A stretch of 64,000 nucleotides of DNA from DATKAS01 sp963773315 (lineage in GTDB: Bacteria; Actinomycetota; Acidimicrobiia; Acidimicrobiales; DATKAS01): NCBI GenBank assembly GCA_963773315.1, contig CAVZAF010000005.1, positions 744,001 through 808,000 on the forward strand, given 5' to 3'. Of this stretch, positions 44,424 through 53,557 are shown piece after piece. Positions within the stretch are counted from its first letter, which is position 1. Each line of letters opens with the position of its first letter. Both the position numbers and the translations under genes were made by a program. Below the pieces are notes generated by a model. It did not search any database. It had not been told where the DNA came from and saw nothing but the letters and a program-made list of their open reading frames with translations.

Positions 44424-46609
44424 ATGCTGGAGCGGATCGCTCGCACCTCTTACCGCCACCGTTGGGTCGTCCTGATCGCGTGGATCGTCACCCTTGTCGC
44501 TGCGGTCAGTGTCGGTCGCACGTTCGCGGGTGACTTCGCGACCGGCGGCAAGCTCCCGAACACCGAGAGCCGGCGCGCGTTCGACCTGCTCGAGTCGCGC
44601 TTCCCTGCCGCGCGGGTGACGGCGGCACGATCGTGTTCAAGGCCGAGCAAGGGGTGACCGACCCTCAGGTCCAGGCCGCGATGGAGGCGATGTTCGCGAA
44701 GGTCGCGCAGGTGCCAGACGTGACTGGCGTCGTGAGCCCGTACTCCAACGAGGGCCAGAACCAGATCTCGAAGGACGGCACGATCGCCTACGCGCAGGTG
44801 AACACCGTCGATCTCAACTTCAACCAGTGGGGTCCGGTCTCGGATGGCGTGAGGGCCGTCAGGGCCGAGGTGAACGTGCCCGGGCTCACCGTCGAGCTCG
44901 GCGGTGACATCTTCTCCGACGGCGTGAAGCCGCCCGCCACCGAGGCGTTCGGTCTGCTCGCTGCCGTCTTCATCCTTCTCGTGGCGTTCGGCTCGGTGCT
45001 CGCGATGGGCCTGCCCATCGTCACCGCGCTCTTCGGCATCGCCATCGGCATCGCCGTCGTCGAGCTCCTCGCGAACGTGATGCCCGTCCCCGACTTCACG
45101 ACGCAGGTCGCTGCGATGATCGCGATCGGCGTCGGCATCGACTACGCGCTCTTCATCGTCACACGCTACCGCGAGTTCTTGAAGGATGGCGCGCGACCCG
45201 ACGTCGCGGTCCTCCGATCGATCAACACGGCGGGACGCGCGGTCGTGTTCGCCGGCCTCACAGTCGTCATCTCGCTCCTCGGGATGTTCCTCATGGGCGT
45301 GCCCTTCGTCCGCGGCCTGGCCGTCGGCTGCAGCGCCGCGGTGCTCCTCGTGATGTTGGGCTCGATCACGCTGCTCCCCGCGCTCCTCGGCTTCGTCGGG
45401 CTCAACATCGATCGCTTCGGCCTCCCGCACCGCAAGAAGCGGGCTGCCGCGGCCGCCCAAAAGGAGTCGCTGTGGCATCGCTGGGCCCGCACCGTGCAGC
45501 GCCGCCCGTGGCCTCCGTTCGCGGGAGGCCTCCTCATCCTCGTCCTGCTGGCCGCTCCGTTCTTCTCGCTGCGCCTCGGCATGGCCGATGCGGGCAACCA
45601 GCCCACCACTGACACCACGCGCCGGGCGTACGACTTGCTCGCCCAGGGCTTCGGCCCGGGCTTCAACGGTCCGCTGCTCGTGGTGGCCGACCAGCAAGGC
45701 GGCACCAGCACGCGCGCCGACGTCGCCCGCCTCCACGACGCGCTCACCCGGGTGCCCGGCGTGGCGTTCGTGAGCCCCGCGATCCCCAACCCCGCCGGCG
45801 ACACCGCCGTGATCCAGGTGTTCCCGACGTCGGCGCCCCAAGACGAAGCGACGACGCGGCTGATCCACCACCTGCGCTCCGATGTCGTCCCCGCGGCGAC
45901 CAAGGGCACCGACATGACGGTGTACGTCGGAGGCTTCACCGCCGCATCGCAGGACTTCGCGGACGTGCTCTCGTCAAGGCTCCCGCTCTTCATCGGAGCG
46001 GTGCTCGGCCTGTCGTTCCTGCTCCTGCTCGTCGTCTTCCGGTCGATCGTCGTGCCGCTCAAGGCCGTGATCATGAACCTGCTGTCGATCGCCGCTGCCT
46101 ACGGCGTGATCGTCGCGGTGTTCCAGTGGGGATGGCTGAGCGACGTGTTCGGCGTCGGCAAGCCCGGGCCGATCGAGGCGTGGGCGCCGATGATGCTCTT
46201 CGCGATCGTGTTCGGCCTCTCGATGGACTACGAGGTGTTCCTCCTCTCCCGCATCAAGGAGGAGTACGACCGCACGGGTGACAACGGCCAGGCCGTCGCC
46301 GACGGGCTCGCGTCGACCGCTCGCGTCATCACGGCAGCGGCCGCGATCATGATCTGTGTCTTCGGCAGCTTCGTCTTCGGCGATCAGCGCCAGATCAAGC
46401 TCATCGGCCTCGGTCTCGCCGCGGCCGTGTTCATCGATGCGACCCTCGTGCGCATGGTGCTCGTGCCGGCGACGATGGAGCTGCTCGGCGACCGCAACTG
46501 GTGGTTCCCGAAGTGGCTCGACCGCATCGTGCCTCGGGTCTCGATCGAAGCCCACGACCTCGACCGCGAGCTCGCCGAGCTGACGCAGCGCGAAGACACG
46601 AACGTCTAG
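44424..46609 (+). CDS. MMPL-family RND transporter, frameshifted as sequenced
   Basis: ATG at 44424 with TAGGGT 6 nt upstream (44412-44417). The first 62 codons give a membrane helix (WVVLIAWIVTLVAAVSVG) and LLESRFPA. One base is missing near 44613-44618 (GCCGCGCGGGTGAC); restoring it yields AGDGGTIVFKAEQGVTD and the frame continues to 46609. Corrected length is 728 aa (2186+1 nt). Two halves each have a periplasmic domain and a six-helix block; IAIGVGIDYALFIVTRYRE and VFGLSMDYEVFLLSRIKEE are the two GxDY proton-relay signatures of MMPL proteins. Probably exports lipids or other hydrophobic compounds. Confidence 0.88.
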
Positions 46610-46637
46610 CGGCCGGTGCAGCGAGCGGCCGCTCGCG

Positions 46638-48434
46638 CTACCAGCTGCCGCCTCCGCCACCCCCTCCACCGCCACCGGAGAAGCCGCCGCTGAACCCACT
46701 GCCGCCCGACGACGAGGGTGTGCTCGCGTACAGCGTGCCGGTTGCGGTCGTCGAGAAGTCCTCGATCGAGTCGGCGAACGCGAGTGCGGTGAACGGGTGC
46801 CCGGACATGTACCACGAGCTCGTGGACTGGGTGACCTGTGCGTCGAGCCCCTCGAACGCCTTGGCCCACTTCTTCGTGCATCCGTAGACGATCGCAAAGG
46901 GCAGGTACTCGGAGAAGATGTTCTGCCGCTCGGCGAACTGCTCGCGCACGCCTTGGCCCATGTCGAAGATCTGCTGGAAGCCCTCGATGCGGCTGTACAT
47001 CGCGGTGCCCTTCGGCGTGCGGCGCGGCATCTTGCCCGCGAAGAGCATCAACAGCAGGCCGATGACGGGGATCGAGACTGCGGCGAGGCCCCACCGGTTC
47101 TTGATCGCGACGATGAGGATGCCGATGCCGGCGACGAGCACCGCGATGCCCACACCGCGCCACAGCAGCCGTACGTGATCGGGGCGTCGCGAGAACCAAC
47201 CCTCGTCGATCGCGTCGTCGTAGAGCGCGTTGCGAAGCTTCGTGAGCTTCGCCGAGAACTTGTACTTGAGGTCTGAGAGCTCGACGACCGAACCGGTCTC
47301 GAAGAGCGAGTCCATCAGCATGACCTCGTAGGGACGCAGCTCGGCGCGGCTCTTGCCGAGGTCGGTGAGGCGGTAGTCGGGCTTGTGCTTGTGGCCCTCG
47401 CCCGGGACCTCCTGGATGAGGATGAAGCCGCGCACGGCGAGGTCGATGATCGTGGCGGTGACGTCGAGCAGGTTGGCCTGCTCGTCGATGAGCGTGCCGA
47501 GCTGTCCGGGTCTGATGCCATCAGGCGGCTCGAACTCGACGGGACCCTCTGTGCGTCCCCGCAAGGGCACCGGCTCTTCGGCACCGGTCACGTTGCCGAA
47601 GGCCTGGTCTGTCGGCGAGCCGACGAAGCGACGGTCTCGCCCGCGGCGGAGCAACGCGATCAGCCCGACGATGCCCACCATCAGGACGCCCGCACCCACG
47701 GCGATCTTGGCTGGAGCAGGATCGAACGCGGTCGCGAACGTCAGGCGCTCCTCGAGGACCGGCGTCGGAGTAGGCACGACCCCGACGGGGATCGCCGCGA
47801 CGACGGTGAGCCCCTCGAACGGCCCGAGACCGTCCTGGGTGAATCGCGCGGTGCTGCCGTCGACGTTCGACGAGGTGCACGGCAACGACGAGCCCTGAGG
47901 ACCCGAGAAGCACGTGACCTGCGTGATGCCTGCCGGTGCGGTGACGATCGTCTCGCCGTGCTCGATGGGCACGTCCCACTCGGTGCCGATCCCGTTCCAG
48001 AAGAGCTCGTCGTGGTCCTGGAAGTGGTTGAGCGCTCCCTCGACCGAGTAGGTGATGACGTAGGTGTGCTGCCCGGTGACGGTGATGTTCGGGTCGCCGA
48101 TGCGGATGCGAGTGAGGTTGCCGACCTCTGAGACCTTCGTGTCGGTCGGCGTGCTCGCCGGGTCCACGGTGACCGAACGGACGGTGAGCGGGTAGACGCG
48201 ATCGTGCTTCGCGTCGAACCTGAAGCGGGTCGGGATGTCGCGGAAGATGCCGTGCTTCTCGTTCGACCCGAAGTCGTACGCGATGACCTCGGTGATCTCG
48301 AGGTGCCCGTCGTCCTGGATCGCAATCGTCGTTCGGTAGTCGGTGATGCGCTCGGCTGATTGCGCCGTCGCTCGCCCGCTGCCCGACAGGAGCAAGACCA
48401 GGGTGACGGCGATGAGGGCGAGCAGTCGACGCAC
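46638..48434 (-). CDS. DUF2207 membrane protein
   Basis: 598 aa from a GTG at 48434 (VRRLLALIAVTLVLLLSGSG, a signal peptide); longer frames would overlap the divergent gene. A CAGGCT hexamer lies 7 nt upstream. The outer domain begins SAERITDYRTTIAIQDDGHLEI, the first helix is near residue 255-275, a cytoplasmic domain follows, then a helix pair (AVLVAGIGILIVA and LAAVSIPVIGLLLMLF). The protein ends in a Ser/Gly-rich tail finishing GGGSW, characteristic of DUF2207. Function unknown; stop lies 28 bp from the convergent MMPL stop. Confidence 0.88.
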   Translation of the reverse strand: MRRLLALIAVTLVLLLSGSGRATAQSAERITDYRTTIAIQDDGHLEITEVIAYDFGSNEKHGIFRDIPTRFRFDAKHDRVYPLTVRSVTVDPASTPTDTKVSEVGNLTRIRIGDPNITVTGQHTYVITYSVEGALNHFQDHDELFWNGIGTEWDVPIEHGETIVTAPAGITQVTCFSGPQGSSLPCTSSNVDGSTARFTQDGLGPFEGLTVVAAIPVGVVPTPTPVLEERLTFATAFDPAPAKIAVGAGVLMVGIVGLIALLRRGRDRRFVGSPTDQAFGNVTGAEEPVPLRGRTEGPVEFEPPDGIRPGQLGTLIDEQANLLDVTATIIDLAVRGFILIQEVPGEGHKHKPDYRLTDLGKSRAELRPYEVMLMDSLFETGSVVELSDLKYKFSAKLTKLRNALYDDAIDEGWFSRRPDHVRLLWRGVGIAVLVAGIGILIVAIKNRWGLAAVSIPVIGLLLMLFAGKMPRRTPKGTAMYSRIEGFQQIFDMGQGVREQFAERQNIFSEYLPFAIVYGCTKKWAKAFEGLDAQVTQSTSSWYMSGHPFTALAFADSIEDFSTTATGTLYASTPSSSGGSGFSGGFSGGGGGGGGGGSW

Positions 48435-48497
48435 GGGCGACAGCCTGGCACCGGACCGGGGGTGGGTCGGCGCATCCTCCCCGATAGGTTCGTCCCG

Positions 48498-49199
48498 ATG
48501 CCCGATCGAGTGCTCGTGGTCATGGCCCACCCCGACGATGTCGACTTCGGCGCGGCCGGCACGGTGGCCACGTGGGTCGACGAGGGCCTCGATGTCGTCT
48601 ACTGCATCGTGACCGACGGCCAGGCGGGCGGCTCAGATCGGTCGGTGTCGAGAGCCGACATGGCGGCGCTCCGCCGCGAGGAGCAGACCGCGGCTGCGAA
48701 GGTGCTCGGGGTCACCGAGCTGCACTTCCTCGGCCATCCCGACGGGCGGCTGCAGCCCACGCTCGAGCTCCGCCGTGACATCTCTCGCGTGATCCGGATC
48801 GTGCAGCCGACCCGCGTGCTCACGCAGTCCCCGGAACGCAACTTCCAGCGCATCTACGCGAGCCATCCCGACCATCTGGCGGCCGGTGAAGCGACGCTGT
48901 GCGCGGTGTACCCCGACGCGCGCAACCCGTTCTCGTTTCCTGAGCTGCTCGACGAGGGCCTCGAACCCTGGTCGGTGCCCGAGGTCTGGATGATGGTCGG
49001 CTCGACGCACAACACCTGGATCGACATCACCGACACGTTCGACCGCAAGGTCGATGCGCTCCGCGCCCACGTCAGCCAGACCTCCCACATGGAGAACCTC
49101 GCCGACTTCCTGCGCGGCTGGGGCGCCGCGCAGGCCGAGGCCGGCGGGCTTCCCGCGGGACGGTTGGCAGAAGGCTTCCAAATCATCGAGACAGGTTGA
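48498..49199 (+). CDS. PIG-L-family (LmbE-like) deacetylase
   Basis: 233 aa. The zinc motif AHPDDVD (10-16) with a second HPDHLAAG (123-130) is the GlcNAc-PI/MshB/Bca deacetylase signature. In Actinobacteria relatives act in mycothiol synthesis or detoxification, or on other N-acyl sugars; the exact role is not predictable. ATG at 48498 with TAGGTT 7 nt upstream (48485-48490). Confidence 0.9.
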   Translation: MPDRVLVVMAHPDDVDFGAAGTVATWVDEGLDVVYCIVTDGQAGGSDRSVSRADMAALRREEQTAAAKVLGVTELHFLGHPDGRLQPTLELRRDISRVIRIVQPTRVLTQSPERNFQRIYASHPDHLAAGEATLCAVYPDARNPFSFPELLDEGLEPWSVPEVWMMVGSTHNTWIDITDTFDRKVDALRAHVSQTSHMENLADFLRGWGAAQAEAGGLPAGRLAEGFQIIETG

Positions 49200-49232
49200 A
49201 GCCGCGCTGCTGAGGGCTGGCACACTTCTGGC

Positions 49233-50486
49233 ATGACGCTCCTGAGCGACCGGCCCGTCGACGAGATCAAGCTGTCGGACCCTGAGCTGTGGCAGCAGCC
49301 CGACCAGGTGCGGGACGCGGTGTTCGCGAAGCTGCGGGCCGAGAGCCCGATCTCGTTCCAGCCCGAGCCCGAGTACGAGCCACCGATCCCGCCCGGCCCT
49401 GGATACTGGGCGCTCACACGTCACGCCGACATCTGGGCCGCGAGCCGCAACCCAGTGCTGTTCCAGTCCGGTCGCGGATCGAACATCGGTGACATGCCGA
49501 TCGAGATCGCCGAGTTCTTCGGCTCGATGATCAGCATGGACGCGCCGAAGCACACACGCTTGCGGATGATCGTGCAGAAGGCGTTCACGCCGAAGGTCGT
49601 GGCGACCATCGACGAAGACGTGCGTCGCAAGGCCAAGGCGATCGTCGACGAGCACTCCGAGAAGGGCGAGGGCGACTTCGTGCAGCTGTTCGCCTCTCCC
49701 CTTCCACTGCAGATCATCTGCGAGATGATGGGCATCGAGCGCGATCAGTGGAACACCGTGTTCGAGGCGACGAACACCATCCTCGGCATCGGTGACCCCG
49801 AGTACGTGACTGACATGGGTCAGCTGATGGCGGCCGCGATGTCGCTGTATCAGATGGCGATCGGCCTCGGCGAGCAACGCCTCGCTGATCCCAAGGACGA
49901 CCTCACCACCGCGCTGATGCACGCCGAGGTCGACGGTGAGCACCTGACGACGCAAGAGCTCGGATCGTTCTTCATCCTGCTCGTCGCTGCGGGCAACGAG
50001 ACGACGCGCAACTCCATCAGCCACGGCATGAAGCTGTTGACCGACCATCCCGACCAGCGCGCGCTCTGGCTCGAGGACTTCAGCGGCCGCGCTCCCGGCG
50101 CCGTCGAGGAGATCGTGCGCTACGCGACGCCCGTGATCCACTTCCGGCGAACGGCGACGCGCGACACCGAGCTCAGCGGCGTGAAGATCGCCGAGGGCGA
50201 GAAGGTCGTGCTCTGGTACACGTCGGGCAACCGCGACGAGACGGTCTTCCCCGATCCGTTCGAGTTCGACATCACACGTCCGAACCTCAAGGACCAGATG
50301 GGGTTCGGCGCGGGCGGCCCGCACTACTGCCTCGGCGCCAACCTGGCTCGCCGCGAGATGACCGTGATGTTCGACGAGCTCCTGCACCGGTTGCCCGACC
50401 TCCAGGTGACCGGGCCGCCGGCGATCCTCGAGTCGGCCTTCATCCACGGCATCAAGCGCATGCCCTGCGCCTGGACGCCCGTATAG
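49233..50486 (+). CDS. cytochrome P450
   Basis: 417 aa. I-helix AGNETT (253-258; Asn in place of the usual Asp/His position), ExxR in VEEIVRYATP and the haem loop FGAGGPHYCLG with Cys366. The segment SPISFQPEPEYEPPIPPGPGYW and the AGGPHYCLG loop resemble the CYP124/125/142 group that oxidises sterol side chains or methyl-branched lipids; that assignment is tentative. A CACACT hexamer lies 6 nt before the ATG. The next ORF begins directly after its stop. Confidence 0.93.
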   Translation: MTLLSDRPVDEIKLSDPELWQQPDQVRDAVFAKLRAESPISFQPEPEYEPPIPPGPGYWALTRHADIWAASRNPVLFQSGRGSNIGDMPIEIAEFFGSMISMDAPKHTRLRMIVQKAFTPKVVATIDEDVRRKAKAIVDEHSEKGEGDFVQLFASPLPLQIICEMMGIERDQWNTVFEATNTILGIGDPEYVTDMGQLMAAAMSLYQMAIGLGEQRLADPKDDLTTALMHAEVDGEHLTTQELGSFFILLVAAGNETTRNSISHGMKLLTDHPDQRALWLEDFSGRAPGAVEEIVRYATPVIHFRRTATRDTELSGVKIAEGEKVVLWYTSGNRDETVFPDPFEFDITRPNLKDQMGFGAGGPHYCLGANLARREMTVMFDELLHRLPDLQVTGPPAILESAFIHGIKRMPCAWTPV

Positions 50487-50813
50487 ATGCGGGGCCCCAG
50501 CGGGACCGCGAGGTTGACGGCGGTTGCGCGCGCCCTTCACCGTGAAGAGCCGCCCCCGTGGGTGCTCGACGACTTCCTCGCGCTTGGTTTGGCCGGTGAG
50601 CAGGCTCCTGCGCTCCGTGCGCAGCTGGTGCGCGAGCTGGCTCGCGAGGACCTGCTTGCGTTCAGTCGCTGGGTCTGCGTGCGGGCACGGCTCCCGGAGG
50701 ACATCGTGCACTTCGGACCCGAGGAGGCACGCTCGACTTACTTCCAGGGACGCAGCGACGTGCAGTTCGGCGGCGCTCAGCGGCTGCTCGTCGCGACAGT
50801 CGCCGCCCCATAG
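50487..50813 (+). pseudogene. remnant of a TIGR00027-type SAM methyltransferase with the middle deleted
   Basis: 108 aa, ATG immediately after the P450 TAG. Residues 1-72 (ARALHREEPPPWVLDDFLAL, FSRWVCVRARLPEDIV) are the N-terminus of a leucine-carboxyl-methyltransferase-like protein. The tail (EEARSTYFQGRSDVQFGGAQ, LLVATV) is that family's C-terminus. The roughly 190 central residues, including the SAM-binding GAGLDT loop, are absent, so it cannot be a working methyltransferase. The frame is uninterrupted across the junction. Confidence 0.62.
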
Positions 50814-50845
50814 CGGAGGCGCACCGCCGGGCGTAACGTCCGCGG

Positions 50846-52564
50846 ATGCTCGACTGCGTGATCCGAGGTGGCGATGTCATCGACGGCACGGGGCGGCCGA
50901 GGCGCCGCGCCGACGTCGGCATCCGCGACGGGAAGGTCGTCTCGATCGGCGACGTGACCGAGGAGGCGACGCAGACGATCGATGCATCGGGCCTGGCGGT
51001 CGCGCCGGGCTTCGTCGACATCCACACGCACTACGACGCACAGGCGTTCTGGGATACGACGCTCTCTCCGTCGCCGCTTCACGGGGTCACCACCGTGATC
51101 GGTGGCAACTGCGGGTTCTCCATCGCGCCCCTTGGCCCCGAGCATGGCGACTACCTCATGCGGATGCTGGCGCGCGTCGAGGGCATGCCACTCGAGTCGC
51201 TCGCCGAGGGCGTGCCGTGGGACTGGACCACGACTGCCGAGTACCTCGACCGGCTCGACAACCGCCTCGCGGTCAACGCCGGCTTCCTCGTCGGGCACTC
51301 CGCGATCCGTCGCGTCGTGATGGGCGACAACGCGACGCGACGTCACGCGTCGCCCGGCGAGCAGTACGAGATGGAACGCCTCCTTGCGGAAGGGCTTGCC
51401 GCGGGTGGCATGGGCTTCTCTTCATCGTGGGCGACGACCCACAACGACGACGAGGGCGAGGCGGTGCCGTCTCGTCACGCGTCGATGGACGAGCTTCTGT
51501 CGCTCTGCAAAGTGGTGTCGGCGCACCCGGGCACGACGCTCGAGTTCATCCCCACGATCGGGCTGTTCGAAGAGCACGACATGGACCTGATGACGCGCAT
51601 GTCGCTGGCCGCGAACCGGCCGCTCAATTGGAACGTGCTGCAGGTGAATTCACGGAGCGGTGAGATCACGGCGAACAAGCTCGCCGCGAGCGACTACGCG
51701 GCCGAGCGCGGCGCTCGGGTGCTCGCGCTGACGATCCCCGACTCAATCCGCACCCGCATCTCGTTTCGCACCGGCTTCTTGCTCGACGTGCTGAACGGCT
51801 GGGCCAAGCCGATGGCGCTGCCGCACGACGAGAAGCTCGCGCTGCTCGCGGATCCTGCTCGTCGGCGAGAGCTGAACGAGATGGCGCAACAGACCGAGGG
51901 CCCGTCTCGCGGCATCGCGTACTGGCAGGTGTTCAGTGTCTCCGAGGTGTTCACCCCCGGCCTCGAGCACTACGTCGGTCGTGAGGTCGGTGAGATCGCG
52001 GCGACCGAGGGCAAGGAGCCGTGGGACGTCGTGTGCGACATCACCGTCGCCGACAACCTGCGCACGATCTTCACTCCGCCCGACCGCGGCTCCGACGACG
52101 AGAGCTGGAAGCGGCGGGTCGAGGTCTGGCGAGATCCACGGGCGATCGTCGGCGCGTCAGACGCGGGCGCACATCTCGATTTCCTCGCGACGTTCAACTA
52201 CTGCACGACGATGCTCGCCGAAGGTGTGCGCAAGCGAGGGTTGCTCGCGACCGAGGAAGCGGTCTCGCTGCTGACGAATGCGCAAGCTCGGCTCTACGGG
52301 CTGACGGGACGCGGTCGGCTGGGCGAAGGCTGGTGCGCCGACATCGTGGTGTTCGACGAGTCGACGATCGGCCCTGCCCCCGTCGTGACACGCGAGGACC
52401 TGCCGGGCGGCGCGCCGCGGCTCTACGGAGAGGCGGAAGGCATCGAGCACGTGCTCGTGAACGGCGTCGAGATCGTGCGCGGCGGTGACTTCACCGACGC
52501 GCGGCCCGGGCGTCTCTTGCGGTCAGGCCGCGACACCGAGACGGTCTCGGTGCCGGACGGCTGA
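50846..52564 (+). CDS. N-acyl-D-amino-acid deacylase-like amidohydrolase
   Basis: 572 aa amidohydrolase. Metal motif HTHYDAQ (60-66), then GGNCGFSIAP and MGFSSSWATTHND, typical of the D-aminoacylase subgroup; the late Asp lies in GASDAGAHLDF. It hydrolyses N-acyl groups or related imides. ATG at 50846 with TAACGT 6 nt upstream (50834-50839). Confidence 0.91.
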   Translation: MLDCVIRGGDVIDGTGRPRRRADVGIRDGKVVSIGDVTEEATQTIDASGLAVAPGFVDIHTHYDAQAFWDTTLSPSPLHGVTTVIGGNCGFSIAPLGPEHGDYLMRMLARVEGMPLESLAEGVPWDWTTTAEYLDRLDNRLAVNAGFLVGHSAIRRVVMGDNATRRHASPGEQYEMERLLAEGLAAGGMGFSSSWATTHNDDEGEAVPSRHASMDELLSLCKVVSAHPGTTLEFIPTIGLFEEHDMDLMTRMSLAANRPLNWNVLQVNSRSGEITANKLAASDYAAERGARVLALTIPDSIRTRISFRTGFLLDVLNGWAKPMALPHDEKLALLADPARRRELNEMAQQTEGPSRGIAYWQVFSVSEVFTPGLEHYVGREVGEIAATEGKEPWDVVCDITVADNLRTIFTPPDRGSDDESWKRRVEVWRDPRAIVGASDAGAHLDFLATFNYCTTMLAEGVRKRGLLATEEAVSLLTNAQARLYGLTGRGRLGEGWCADIVVFDESTIGPAPVVTREDLPGGAPRLYGEAEGIEHVLVNGVEIVRGGDFTDARPGRLLRSGRDTETVSVPDG

Positions 52565-52661
52565 CCGCGTCTTCGCTCGCGCTGCGCGCGAGCTCCGGTT
52601 CGGCGCCACCGTCAGGCTCACCCACACCCTCCCTCACCGCAACGACGACGGGACCACCATG

Positions 52662-52684
52662 GATCCACCTTCCCGAGGTGGATC
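52662..52684 (+). terminator. hairpin after the amidohydrolase gene
   Basis: Perfect 9-bp stem GATCCACCT/AGGTGGATC with loop TCCCG, about 98 bp past the stop and followed by TTGTG. Reasonable terminator candidate, U-tract weak. Confidence 0.5.
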
Positions 52685-52797
52685 TTGTGCTCCCGAGGCC
52701 ATCAGCGGCTACAGGCCCGACGGCGACGGCCAGTCAGCACGGGAAGAGCCGACCAGCGAGATACGAACCGGTTTCAGTCGGCAGAGCCGAGATCCGG

Positions 52798-52869
52798 TCA
52801 GTGCGCCTCGAGGACGAGGCGACCTGCGGAGCCGATCATCTGCACGACTGCATTCGTCAGGTTGGGCAA
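52798..52869 (-). CDS. possible 23-aa peptide with a perfect Shine-Dalgarno
   Basis: TTG at 52869 preceded by AGGAGGTGA with a suitable spacer, then LPNLTNAVVQMIGSAGRLVL and EAH, stop at 52798. The peptide is amphipathic. The strong ribosome-binding site on an otherwise empty strand is the only reason to list it. The surrounding gap 52565-52957 (393 bp) has no other gene that I can support. Confidence 0.28.
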   Translation of the reverse strand: MPNLTNAVVQMIGSAGRLVLEAH

Positions 52870-52957
52870 CGGGTCACCTCCTCGGTGTTTGGACCGGTGC
52901 ATAGTGCCACGTCGCCTGTCGGGCGGTCCACGCATTTCTCGGGGCAGACTGCGTGAC

Positions 52958-53557
52958 ATGAGTGACACCGTCGTACAAAGAGCCACGTTCACTGCGATGA
53001 CCGAGGGCACGAAGCTCGACTGGCAGAAGATCGCGGAAGCGCAGCTCGGCTTCTACGCCGGGCTCCCCGACCGTGTGATCGACCACCTTCGTCTCCTCGA
53101 CGGTGACTACGGCGGCTTCAACGTCGACCGCCTCACGCACTCGTTGCAAACCGCGACGCGCGCGTACCGAGACGATCGAGACGACGAGTACATCGCGTGC
53201 GCGCTGATCCATGACATCGGCGACACGCTGGCGACGTTCAATCACCCCGACATCGGCGCCGCGATCTTGAAGCCGTTCGTGAGCGAGGGCTATCACTGGA
53301 TGGTCGAGAAGCACGGCGTCTTCCAGGGCTACTACTTCTTCCATCACCTCGGGCTCGACCGCAACCTGCGCGACCAGTTCATCGGGCACCCGAACTACGA
53401 GCTGTGCGCCGAGTTCTGCGCGGACTACGACCAGCCTGCCTTCGACCCCGACTACCCGACGATGGCGCTCGAGGAGTTCGATCCGCTGCTGCGCGAGCTC
53501 TTCGCCCATCCGAAGCAATCGATCTACCTCTCCGATGCGAACGGAGCGACGTCATGA
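52958..53557 (+). CDS. HD-domain protein (PhnZ/MIOX-like candidate)
   Basis: 199 aa. HD ligands: His61 in LTHSLQTATRA, His85-Asp86 in LIHDIGDTL and further histidines in FNHPDIG, EGYHWMVEKHG and FFHHLG. The spacing of these extra histidines and the absence of a kinase- or nuclease-like domain resemble mixed-valent di-iron HD oxygenases such as PhnZ more than phosphohydrolases, but this is inference. CAGACT lies 7 nt before the ATG at 52958. Stop overlaps the next start (ATGA), so it is co-translated with the oxidoreductase. Confidence 0.8.
   Translation: MSDTVVQRATFTAMTEGTKLDWQKIAEAQLGFYAGLPDRVIDHLRLLDGDYGGFNVDRLTHSLQTATRAYRDDRDDEYIACALIHDIGDTLATFNHPDIGAAILKPFVSEGYHWMVEKHGVFQGYYFFHHLGLDRNLRDQFIGHPNYELCAEFCADYDQPAFDPDYPTMALEEFDPLLRELFAHPKQSIYLSDANGATS

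Noticed and set aside
43155..44459. Very long upstream extension of the amidase frame (total 901 codons)
   Set aside because: It is antisense to the serine hydrolase gene; the GTG at 43154 has a leaderless -10 and matches the family start.
52685..52957. Upstream extension of the HD-domain gene
   Set aside because: Composition is not protein-like, it contains hairpins, and the ATG at 52958 begins the conserved part.
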